A stretch of DNA of 14,616 nucleotides, from assembly GCA_016931085.1 (NCBI GenBank), contig JAFGFO010000018.1:1-14616 (forward strand), in the 5' to 3' direction. Source of the stretch: Thermoflexales bacterium (lineage in GTDB: Bacteria; Chloroflexota; Anaerolineae; Fen-1058). The notes under the pieces were generated by a model. It was not told the DNA's origin and made no database searches. It worked only from the letters and a program-made list of their open reading frames with translations. Both the position numbers and the translations under genes were made by a program. How positions within the stretch are numbered: the stretch's first letter is position 1; the number at the start of each line of letters is the position of its first letter. Shown in pieces: positions 5,766-11,971 of this stretch.

Positions 5766-6560
5766 ATGGATTACAAAACTGAACTAGGCTTGTGGCTGGC
5801 GGCATCGTTGTCGCTGTCGGTGGGCGGGTCGTGGCTGGCCTGGCGCTTACGCCAAGCCCAATCCATGTCGATCGATTGGCTGAGACGCCGGCTGGTAGAG
5901 ACGAGCGCCGGCCAGGTGCTGCTGCAACTGGTCCGCTTTTTGTACTATGTGGGCCTACCTTACGCGGCCGTGCTGCGGCGCGCCTTGTCGCTGGTGCGGG
6001 CCGGGCTGATGGGGTCGGAAACGAGCGGGCCAGCCGTGCTGGGCTGGCCCATCACGCAATGGGCGCAGGCGTTGGGGTGGACCACCAGCCTGGGGGTGCT
6101 GCTCGCCGTCCTGCTGGCCCTGGGCTGGCGCAACGCGCTGCGCGCGGGGGAGGGGGAGCTGGCGGCGCGCGGCGTGTGGCCACCCTCAGCGTGGTGGGTG
6201 ACGCTCCGCGAGGTGCTGTACAGCGAGATTCACTGGGCGTTTTATCGCGTGGGGCCGCTATTGATCTTGGGCGACGTCTATTGGGCCGTGTTGGTCGGCG
6301 CGGCTTTCCCGCTGCTGGAGTGGGTTCTCGATCCCGATTGGTGGGTGCACGTGCACGGCGGCGCGCGGCGCGAGCCAGTCCTGCTACAGTGCCTGTGGCT
6401 GGGCGCCAGCACACTCACATTTTTCCTGACGCGCAATGCCTGGCTGGCCATCGCGCTGCACCTCGGCCTGGCCCTGGGCTTGGACGCCTGGCTGGCCTGG
6501 TTGCTTGGGCCAGAGGCTATGCCTCAAACAGCCACAGAGACACAGAGGACACAGGCTTAA
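5766..6560 (+). CDS. Multi-pass membrane protein of unknown function (possibly CPBP-like)
   Basis: This 264-residue, very hydrophobic protein has spans at about 5-27, 48-70, 104-121, 160-187, 204-221 and 224-248. The distal half faintly recalls the CPBP/CAAX-protease layout. There is an acidic/Arg helix (REVLYSEIHWAFYR, residues 148-161) and, near the end, a His in a membrane helix (AWLAIALHLGLALGLD, His232). The canonical Glu-Glu and the Asn of the last motif are missing, so an active protease is doubtful. Start choice is weak: the ATG at 5766 has no ribosome site, because a TTTGCGATTTG repeat lies directly before it, and an in-frame TTG at 5703 could add 21 residues. The last ten residues (TATETQRTQA) are encoded by a dispersed inverted repeat and are probably not part of the ancestral protein. 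It diverges from the response-regulator pair. Confidence 0.7.
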   Translation: MDYKTELGLWLAASLSLSVGGSWLAWRLRQAQSMSIDWLRRRLVETSAGQVLLQLVRFLYYVGLPYAAVLRRALSLVRAGLMGSETSGPAVLGWPITQWAQALGWTTSLGVLLAVLLALGWRNALRAGEGELAARGVWPPSAWWVTLREVLYSEIHWAFYRVGPLLILGDVYWAVLVGAAFPLLEWVLDPDWWVHVHGGARREPVLLQCLWLGASTLTFFLTRNAWLAIALHLGLALGLDAWLAWLLGPEAMPQTATETQRTQA

Positions 6561-6581
6561 CTTCTCTGTATCCTCTGTGGC
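6531..6581. repeat. CACAGAGGACACAGAG-type dispersed inverted repeat
   Basis: GCCACAGAG (6531-6539) and CTCTGTGGC (6573-6581) are perfect inverted 9-mers. Between them CACAGAGGACACAG on the left and CTCTGTATC on the right extend the similarity. The TAA stop of the upstream gene (6558-6560) lies inside, so the repeat encodes the protein's tail. Short elements of this CACAGAG composition recur in intergenic DNA of many environmental bacteria (from general knowledge, not checked here). It may form a transcript-end hairpin but lacks a T-run. Confidence 0.6.
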
Positions 6582-6620
6582 AAGAGTTCATGCTTGGCGC
6601 AGGAAGTAATCTATTGCCCC

Positions 6621-6842
6621 CTACTTGATGAAGAGCGACGCGATCACCAACGCAGCCACGATGGCCGCCGCCAGGATGCCGATCCGCTGCAAGTCGGCCA
6701 GGATGTAGCGATATTCTTCTCGAAAGTCAACCGTGCGCGCAGCCCGAGCCGTTAGCGGCTGCTCGGCCGCAGACTGGGCCGGGACGGGTTCGTAGGTCTG
6801 AGTCGCCGATAGCCGGCGGATACGACGAGCTTTTTTAGCCAT
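6621..6842 (-). CDS. Small protein with basic N-terminus and one C-terminal membrane span
   Basis: This 73-residue protein starts MAKKARRIRR, has a polar middle with TYEPVPAQSAAEQ, a charged amphipathic stretch (DFREEYRYILADLQRIG), and a C-terminal hydrophobic helix (about residues 52-70, GILAAAIVAALVIASLF) ending Ile-Lys. A tail-anchored, cytoplasm-facing topology is likely. I recognise no family. GGAGAAG lies 4 bases before the ATG and a good promoter lies at 6892-6920, so the gene is probably real and independently transcribed. It follows the sortase gene on the same strand, but a repeat-rich gap of 165 bases separates them. The short tail after the span excludes a large exported domain. 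Confidence 0.7.
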   Translation of the reverse strand: MAKKARRIRRLSATQTYEPVPAQSAAEQPLTARAARTVDFREEYRYILADLQRIGILAAAIVAALVIASLFIK

Positions 6843-6891
6843 ATAACTTCTCCACAACTGATAAATTCAACCTGCTTGTGGCAGGCAGCAT

Positions 6892-6920
6892 ATTGTACCT
6901 CAAAATGCGTCCCTCGGCAA
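6892..6920 (-). promoter_or_regulatory. Promoter for the 73-residue membrane protein
   Basis: On the minus strand TTGCCG (6915-6920) and TACAAT (6892-6897) are 17 bases apart. The start would fall near 6885, leaving about 43 leader bases. CCTGC-TTGTG-GCAGG (6871-6885) forms a perfect 5-base stem at the very start of the transcript. The -35 box lies inside the dispersed repeat at 6901-6933. Confidence 0.5.
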
Positions 6921-6933
6921 GCTCGGGATGATA
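6901..6933 (-). repeat. Dispersed repeat of the ATCCCGAGCTTGCCGAGGGA type
   Basis: On the minus strand the core reads TCATCCCGAGCTTGCCGAGG followed by GACGCATTTTG. It resembles the widely scattered intergenic element containing CCTGAGCTTGTCGAAGG known from many bacterial genomes (recalled, not searched). TCCC and GGGA at the ends of 6910-6928 can pair. The left part overlaps the promoter of the small membrane-protein gene. Confidence 0.45.
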
Positions 6934-6951
6934 TAAAACGTAAGACGTAGG

Positions 6952-6993
6952 GCGTATTGCGTATTGCGCGGCAGCACGGAATACGCAATACGC
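6952..6993. repeat. Perfect 14-base inverted repeat built of GCGTATTGC units
   Basis: GCGTATTGCGTATT (6952-6965) is followed by a 14-base loop and its exact complement AATACGCAATACGC (6980-6993). A further degenerate unit CTATACGCAATA follows to about 7003. It ends 4 bases after the sortase stop (7008 on the minus strand). It could act as a 3' mRNA-stabilising hairpin, or be a mobile repeat. No T-run follows on the minus strand. Confidence 0.65.
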
Positions 6994-7007
6994 TATACGC
7001 AATATCT

Positions 7008-7958
7008 TCACGGCTGCAGTTCGGCCATGACGACGATGCGCTTGTTGTCTACCATGTAAGGGTAGCACGAAATCAGCGTCGTGGTTGGGTCGTTGGTGGG
7101 ATACATGACGTCGACCTCGGTCGGCTCGACGATGCGCCTTTGGGTGACGACGTAGCGAAAGGTCTGCGAGCCGGAGTAGACCACGATCTCGTCGCCTGGC
7201 TCGAGCTCGTCCAGGTAGCGGAAAATTCCGCCGTAGATGTCGTTGTGTGCCGACATCACCATGTTGCCGCGCTGGCCCGGGTTGGCCGTGCCCTGGTGGT
7301 GCCCTACGCCTTTTTTGAGCTGCTCCCACATGTCTCCCGCCACGACCGGCGCGTCAACGCGAATGGCCGGGATGACCAGCCGTGTTGGCTGGCCGGGGCC
7401 TGGGGTGGGGATGGGTAGGGGGGTGACGGGCTGCACCAAGCCGCGCAAGTGCTGAGGGATCTCTTCCAGCGGGTCCAGGGGCATCGCACTTCCGGACGCG
7501 CTGGGCGGCCGGTGGCCGCCAGGCAGAACGACGACGTCGATCAGGGGACGCACGGTGGGGGTCAGCGTGACCTGGATGACGGCTGCTTCTCGGTCGGTCT
7601 CGTCAATTTGCCAGAAAAGCTCGATCCCAAGGTAGGCGAGTCCTGCCACGGCCAACACCTCGACCAACAACAAGACTTTGTTGCCCAGCCAACGCCAGTC
7701 CAGCTTGAAGCCAAAGCGGGGCGGCGCGGCTTCCTCGACGTCTACCGAGCGGTAGCGATCGTCGATGACGCTTTGCCCGTCAGGCAGCGCTTGCCAGTTG
7801 ACCTGGCCTTGCTCGGCTTCCGGCGAGTCGGCATACGCTAGCCGGCCGCGCGAGGCCATGCGGCGCACGCGCTTGGCGCGCTCGGCGCGTTTCTTGACGG
7901 CCAGGATGCGCTCCAGCTCTTCAACACTCAATTCGTCGACAGATCGTCGATCAGGCAT
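7008..7958 (-). CDS. Sortase (class D/E-like transpeptidase), membrane-anchored
   Basis: This 316-residue protein has the sortase catalytic triad: His238 in VMSAHNDIYGG, Cys298 in TLISCYPYM, and Arg307 in DNKRIVV. The preceding segments LVIPAIRVDAPVV and GTANPGQRGNMVMSAH are typical. Residues 1-90 are unusually long and charged, with a helical start (VEELERILAVKKRAERAKR) on the cytoplasmic side. One membrane span lies at about 93-115. A Pro-rich linker (about 145-190, PIPTPGPGQPTR) leads to the catalytic domain outside. Sortases cut LPXTG-like signals and join proteins to cell-wall or pilin targets. No LPXTG-type substrate is encoded in this window, so the partner is unknown. The start at 7958 has no clear ribosome site; the repeat at 7966-7989 lies there. 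The gene follows the methyltransferase by 24 bases and is probably co-transcribed with it. Confidence 0.88.
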   Translation of the reverse strand: MPDRRSVDELSVEELERILAVKKRAERAKRVRRMASRGRLAYADSPEAEQGQVNWQALPDGQSVIDDRYRSVDVEEAAPPRFGFKLDWRWLGNKVLLLVEVLAVAGLAYLGIELFWQIDETDREAAVIQVTLTPTVRPLIDVVVLPGGHRPPSASGSAMPLDPLEEIPQHLRGLVQPVTPLPIPTPGPGQPTRLVIPAIRVDAPVVAGDMWEQLKKGVGHHQGTANPGQRGNMVMSAHNDIYGGIFRYLDELEPGDEIVVYSGSQTFRYVVTQRRIVEPTEVDVMYPTNDPTTTLISCYPYMVDNKRIVVMAELQP

Positions 7959-7965
7959 GGGATGG

Positions 7966-7989
7966 GTTTCAAGTTTAAGGCTTCAGGTA
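7966..7989 (-). repeat. CCTGAAGCCTTAAACTTGAA-type dispersed repeat, copy 3
   Basis: On the minus strand it reads ACCTGAAGCCTTAAACTTGA and ends AACC. It provides the TGA stop of the methyltransferase and fills the gap to the sortase start. It matches the core of the copy at 1587-1615 (ACCTGAAACCTTAAAC) with one change. Confidence 0.55.
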
Positions 7990-8774
7990 TCACGCGTAGC
8001 CACGGCGAACACTTCGCGCTCGAAGAACCAGCGCAGGGGAACCCAGTTGAACAAGACGTGCCGCGCGGCGCTCCACACCGCCCCCTCGTGCCGCTTTTGA
8101 GGCGGCGTCGACAGCCACACCTTGATCTGGCTAAAGCCGGCCCGCCTCAGGTTCAACCACAAGCCGAGCATGTCTTGTTCGTTGACGTGCACGTCCTCGT
8201 TGGCGGCCACGTTCAAAGCGCGCGGATTGGGCGGGTAGTGTTGGCCCTGGCCCTGCAAGGTGCGCACCAGCCGGACGATGGGATAAGCATACGCGTCGTA
8301 CCAACGATTGGGTGCGGTGTGCACGACGAGTTTCCCACCCGGCGCCAGCACGCGGCGCGTTTCGTGCAGCGCCTGGTGTAGCTCCCACGGATACAGGTGC
8401 TCGACGATGTCGAACATCAGCACCCGCTCGAAGTGCTCGCCTGGGAAAGGTAGCCGCCTGGCGTCGGCGCGATAAACGCGCCCGGCCGCCCCGGCCACCG
8501 CTTGGGCCAGTTGGGCCGCCACAGCCGCATAATCGATCCCATAGGCCGTGGCTCCCATCTGCGCGCAGTGACGCACGATCTCGCCGCGCCCACAGCCCAC
8601 GTCGAGCACTCGCATGCCTGGCTCGACCTGGGCCACGGCGAACGCTTCGCTCAGCCGGCGCGACAGGTATTCGCCGCGGGTCTCGATGAATTCTTCGTAG
8701 CCTTCGCAAGCGCCGAGAAAGTATTGCTCGTCGTACAGCTCGGATGGCAGTGATGGTTGTGCAGCTTGTCGCAT
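7983..8774 (-). CDS. Class I SAM-dependent methyltransferase
   Basis: This 263-residue protein has the SAM-binding motif I VLDVGCGRGE (residues 56-65), an acidic residue closing strand 2 (GIDYAA, Asp81), motif II-like YRADARRLPF (101-110), VLMFDIVEHLYPWE (118-131) and motif III-like RRVLAPGGKLVVHTAPN (140-156). This pattern is typical of Methyltransf_11/25-type enzymes that methylate small molecules, lipids or quinones. A His/Tyr-rich insert (GQGQHYPPNPRALNVAANED, about 174-193) and a C-terminal hydrophobic stretch (LFNWVPLRWFFEREVF) are also seen. The substrate cannot be told; similar enzymes occur in glycan and lipid gene clusters. The ATG at 8774 has GGAGAA 8 bases upstream, within a palindrome, and a near-consensus promoter just above. 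The stop codon is supplied by a dispersed repeat before the sortase gene. Confidence 0.9.
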   Translation of the reverse strand: MRQAAQPSLPSELYDEQYFLGACEGYEEFIETRGEYLSRRLSEAFAVAQVEPGMRVLDVGCGRGEIVRHCAQMGATAYGIDYAAVAAQLAQAVAGAAGRVYRADARRLPFPGEHFERVLMFDIVEHLYPWELHQALHETRRVLAPGGKLVVHTAPNRWYDAYAYPIVRLVRTLQGQGQHYPPNPRALNVAANEDVHVNEQDMLGLWLNLRRAGFSQIKVWLSTPPQKRHEGAVWSAARHVLFNWVPLRWFFEREVFAVATRDT

Positions 8775-8793
8775 CGCTTGGATTCTCCAAGCG
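8775..8793. promoter_or_regulatory. Perfect 19-bp palindrome abutting the methyltransferase start codon
   Basis: CGCTTGGATTCTCCAAGCG consists of exactly complementary 8-base arms around a 3-base centre. It touches the ATG at 8774, begins 3 bases after the -10 box, and contains the GGAGAA ribosome site. The predicted transcript start (about 8788) lies inside it, so an operator for a repressor is the more likely reading. If transcription starts higher it would be an RNA hairpin hiding the ribosome site. Confidence 0.6.
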
Positions 8794-8795
8794 TG

Positions 8796-8824
8796 ATTAT
8801 ACCTTGCCGGGTGCAGAGCGTCAA
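8796..8824 (-). promoter_or_regulatory. Near-consensus sigma-70 promoter for the methyltransferase-sortase operon
   Basis: On the minus strand TTGACG (8819-8824) and TATAAT (8796-8801) are separated by exactly 17 bases. This is the best promoter match in the window. It lies in the 73-base gap after the GH3 gene, so the methyltransferase and sortase are not dependent on the transporter operon. Confidence 0.75.
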
Positions 8825-8847
8825 GAGGCGACTACGAGGAACTCCGC

Positions 8848-10992
8848 TTATATCACACGAAATACCGCGGTCACGGGGGTGGGTGCGCCCAGATCCTGCC
8901 CGCGTTGGCCCGGCGAGCAGCCACCCACTTCCAGGCGGAACTCGCCCGCTTCCAGCTTTAGCTGGCCGTCCTCGTCAAAGAACGACATCATCTGAGGGGT
9001 CAGGGCTAGCTGGACCGTGCGGCTCTCGCCCGGCTGCAAGAAAACCCGCTCAAAGCCGACCAGGTGGTGCAGCGGGACAGTCGCCGAAGCCTCCAGGTCG
9101 CTCAGGTAAAACTGGACCACTTCGGCCGCGGCGCATTGGCCGGCGTTGCTCACCTTGGCGCTCACGCCCAGGCTTTCCCCAGCCTGCACGGCGGGTTTCT
9201 CCAGGGCCAGATCCGCGTACTCAAAGCGGCTGTAACTCAAGCCAAAGCCGAAGGGGTACAGCGGCTCGTCCGTCATGTAGCGATAGGTCCGCCCATCCAT
9301 CCCGTAATCCTCAAAGGGCGGGAGTTGGTCCAGCGATTTTGGAAAGGTCAGCGGCAGCTTGCCGGCGGGAGAGGCGTCGCCAAACAACACATCCGCCACG
9401 GCCCTTCCACCTGCCTGGCCTGGGTACCACACGAACAGGATGGCTTCCACCATGTCTTCCACCTCGCCCAACGCCAGCGGGCTGCCGCCGGTGACCACCA
9501 GCACGATCTTGACCCCGTGGATGGCGAGCTGTTTGATGTACTCCACCTGGCTGGCGGGCAGGCGGATGCCATCGCGGTCGCCGTTGTTGGGCGTGAGCAG
9601 CGAGTCACCCTCTTCGCCCTCGAGCAAGGGTGAAGAGCCTACACAGGCGATCGTCAAATCGGCTTGCTGTGCCGCCATCGGCGCCCAGGTTCTTTCAATG
9701 GCGTTGGGCTGCGTCAACAACGCGCCGGGGTGGTATCCCATGCCCATCCCAGCCGGCACGCGTCCGGTGATGCCTTCCAGCAGCGTGCTCATCTCGTCGT
9801 TGAAACCGTAATAGTTGCCCAGCAGCACTTCCAGGCTGGTGGCGGAGGGGCCGGTGACGAAAATCTTACGCGCGGAGGGCTTGATCGGCAAGATATTGTT
9901 CTTGTTCTTGAGCAGCACCACCGACTGCGCCGCCGCCTGGTAAGCCAATTGGCGGTGCTCGGGACAGGCTACGACATCCATCGAGAGCGAGGCGAACGGC
10001 ACCTCTTCCGGCGGGTCGAACATGCCCAACTTGAAGCGCGTGCCCAGCGTGTGCTCCAGGGCTTGGTCCACTTCAGCTTCAGTGATCAGGCCGCGCCGGA
10101 TGGCCTCGGGGATCTCGTCATAGACGCAGTCGCAGCCCAGGTCGCAGCCGTGCTTCAAGGCCAGCGCGGCCGATTCCGCCGCGTCTCGAGTCACCTTGTG
10201 GTTGGCGTGAAAATCGGTCAAGGCGCCGCAATCCGAGACCACGTGACCCTGGAAGCCCCACTCGCCGCGCAGAATGTCCCCCAACAGGAGCTGGCTGGCA
10301 CAGCACGGCTCGTCCAGCGTGCGGTTGTAAGCGCCCATCACCGCTTCCACCTTGGCTTCCGTGACCAACTTCTTGAACGCCGGAAGGTAGGTGTCGTACA
10401 ACTCGCGGCGCGAGACCACGGCATTAAAGACGTGGCGGTCCTTCTCCGGGCCAGAGTGTACGGCATAGTGCTTGGCGCAGGCGGCCGCCTTGAGGTACTT
10501 GGGATGATCGCCCTGCAGCCCGCGCACGAAAACCGCGCCCATTTCGCCGCTAAGGAAGGGGTCCTCCCCCCAGGTTTCCTGCCCCCGCCCCCAGCGCGGG
10601 TCGCGGAAGATGTTGACGTTGGGTGACCAGAAGGTGAGACCCTGGCCGTGGTCGGTAAAGCCCTTGAGGCGCAGCATCTCGTGGTATTTGGCCCGCGCCT
10701 CGTCGCCGATGGCGGAGGCGATGCGCCGGATCAGCTCGCGATCCCAGGTCGCCGCCATCCCGATCGCCTGGGGAAAGACCGTCGCGCGCCCGTTGCCCGC
10801 CACGCCGTGCAGCGCCTCGCTCCAATAGTTATAGGCCGGGATGTCCAGGCGCGGCACGCCCTTGGCCGGGTGGCTCATCAGGCCGACCTTTTCCTGCAAG
10901 GTCAGGCGCCCAATCAAGTCTTTCACGCGCTCAGTTAGCGTCCGGCTCGTATCCAGGTACGCTGGCTGATTGGTATTTTGGAATTGGGTCAT
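8848..10992 (-). CDS. Glycoside hydrolase family 3 (beta-xylosidase/beta-glucosidase)
   Basis: This 714-residue protein has the full GH3 layout. The N-terminal barrel includes YNYWSEALHGVA (55-65), SPNVNIFRDPRWGRGQETW (123-141), the AKHYAVHSG segment (173-181), and the nucleophile Asp254 in VVSDCGAL. The second domain has VVLLKNKNNILPI (358-370) and a glutamate cluster LEGEEGDS (457-464) that should hold the acid/base. A C-terminal fibronectin-III-like domain (about 590-690) ends the protein. SDCGA and the SEALHGVA motif are commoner in beta-xylosidases and arabinosidases than in the SDWGA glucosidases, so xylosidase activity is favoured but not proven. No signal peptide is present, so it works in the cytoplasm. 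AGGAG sits 7 bases before the ATG. It follows the ATPase gene by 12 bases in the same operon and would hydrolyse the oligosaccharide the transporter brings in. Confidence 0.92.
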   Translation of the reverse strand: MTQFQNTNQPAYLDTSRTLTERVKDLIGRLTLQEKVGLMSHPAKGVPRLDIPAYNYWSEALHGVAGNGRATVFPQAIGMAATWDRELIRRIASAIGDEARAKYHEMLRLKGFTDHGQGLTFWSPNVNIFRDPRWGRGQETWGEDPFLSGEMGAVFVRGLQGDHPKYLKAAACAKHYAVHSGPEKDRHVFNAVVSRRELYDTYLPAFKKLVTEAKVEAVMGAYNRTLDEPCCASQLLLGDILRGEWGFQGHVVSDCGALTDFHANHKVTRDAAESAALALKHGCDLGCDCVYDEIPEAIRRGLITEAEVDQALEHTLGTRFKLGMFDPPEEVPFASLSMDVVACPEHRQLAYQAAAQSVVLLKNKNNILPIKPSARKIFVTGPSATSLEVLLGNYYGFNDEMSTLLEGITGRVPAGMGMGYHPGALLTQPNAIERTWAPMAAQQADLTIACVGSSPLLEGEEGDSLLTPNNGDRDGIRLPASQVEYIKQLAIHGVKIVLVVTGGSPLALGEVEDMVEAILFVWYPGQAGGRAVADVLFGDASPAGKLPLTFPKSLDQLPPFEDYGMDGRTYRYMTDEPLYPFGFGLSYSRFEYADLALEKPAVQAGESLGVSAKVSNAGQCAAAEVVQFYLSDLEASATVPLHHLVGFERVFLQPGESRTVQLALTPQMMSFFDEDGQLKLEAGEFRLEVGGCSPGQRGQDLGAPTPVTAVFRVI

Positions 10993-11004
10993 GAGAAACT
11001 CCTT

Positions 11005-11970
11005 TCAGGGATGTAGAGGACTTGCGTATGCGTGGCACTTGACGAGCACGCCGCCAATATAAATATCCTCGGGTAAGATGTCTTTACACCGCTCGCTTGC
11101 ATTGGGGCATCTGCCTGCGAACTTGCAGCCTTGCCTCAAGTACTCTTCATGTTCCAGCTCAGAGAGGTTGATCGCCTGGGTCCAGCGCTTTTTGGGATCC
11201 GCTTCAGGGATAGACTCTCTAAGCAGCTTGGTGTAGGGATGTTTGGGTTTCATCAGGACCTCTTCCACCGGTCCCATTTCGACGAGGTTGCCTCGGAACA
11301 TGATGCCGATGCGATCGCTCACATAGTAGGCGGTGGCCAGGTCGTGGGTGATGTAAAGCACACTCACGCCCAGCTCGTCCCGAAGTTTTTTGAACAGGTT
11401 CACGATGGACATTCTCAAGGAAGCATCTACCATCGAAACAGGCTCATCCGCGATCAGGAGGGTAGGATCGGTCAATAAAGCCCGGGCGATGGAAATCCGC
11501 TGCAACTGCCCGCCTGAGAACTCGTTGGGATACTTGCCTGCAAACTCTTCGTAAGACAGGCCCACTTCTTTCAGCTTCCGGTTGATGATTTCGATAGCTG
11601 CCGGCTTGCTGGTAGCCAACTTGTAATTGTAGACTGTTTCGAAGAAATAGTTGTCGACCGTCCTCAAAGGGTTGAAGGTGGCAAACGGATCCTGGAAAAT
11701 CGCCTGGACGCCCTCGGTGAACCAAACCTTTTCGTTTTTCGATCCCTTTTTGCCATTATGGATGATCGTGCCCGAGCTTGGTTCCTCAAAGCCCAAAATT
11801 ATCCTGGCGGCGGTCGTTTTTCCGCAACCGCTTTCGCCGGCCAGGGCAAAGATTTCCGCCGGATGAATGTCAAACGACACGTTGTCCACGGCCGTGATCC
11901 GCACTCGCGACAGGATGCTGCCTAAAGAAAAGATTTTGCTCAGATGATCGACTTCAAGAAGCTTTGCCAT
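11005..11970 (-). CDS. Opp/Dpp-type ABC transporter ATPase, OppF-like
   Basis: This 321-residue ATPase has Walker A GESGCGKT (45-52), Q-loop Gln93, signature FSGGQLQR (151-158), Walker B LLIADEP (171-177) and the switch His209 (ITHD). The C-terminal extension has the Cys-rich pattern of the OppD/DppF family (CKFAGRCPNASERC, then a final Cys at 312), which can hold a metal or Fe-S cluster. In this family OppD and OppF form a heterodimer that powers uptake. The start at 11970 is preferred to the ATG at 11982 because the latter directly abuts GGAG. With 11970 the gene begins 1 base after the stop of the OppD-like gene, and GGAGATGGGA lies upstream. Base composition is lower in GC than the following GH3 gene. 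Confidence 0.9.
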   Translation of the reverse strand: MAKLLEVDHLSKIFSLGSILSRVRITAVDNVSFDIHPAEIFALAGESGCGKTTAARIILGFEEPSSGTIIHNGKKGSKNEKVWFTEGVQAIFQDPFATFNPLRTVDNYFFETVYNYKLATSKPAAIEIINRKLKEVGLSYEEFAGKYPNEFSGGQLQRISIARALLTDPTLLIADEPVSMVDASLRMSIVNLFKKLRDELGVSVLYITHDLATAYYVSDRIGIMFRGNLVEMGPVEEVLMKPKHPYTKLLRESIPEADPKKRWTQAINLSELEHEEYLRQGCKFAGRCPNASERCKDILPEDIYIGGVLVKCHAYASPLHP

Positions 11971-11971
11971 A

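Noticed and set aside
6531..7003. An insertion sequence or MITE spanning the repeats
   Set aside because: The repeats belong to different families, no target-site duplication or transposase was seen, and an intact small gene lies between them.
9664..10626. A 320-codon plus-strand open frame opposite the GH3 gene
   Set aside because: The GH3 frame carries all catalytic motifs across this stretch; the opposite frame has no recognisable domain.
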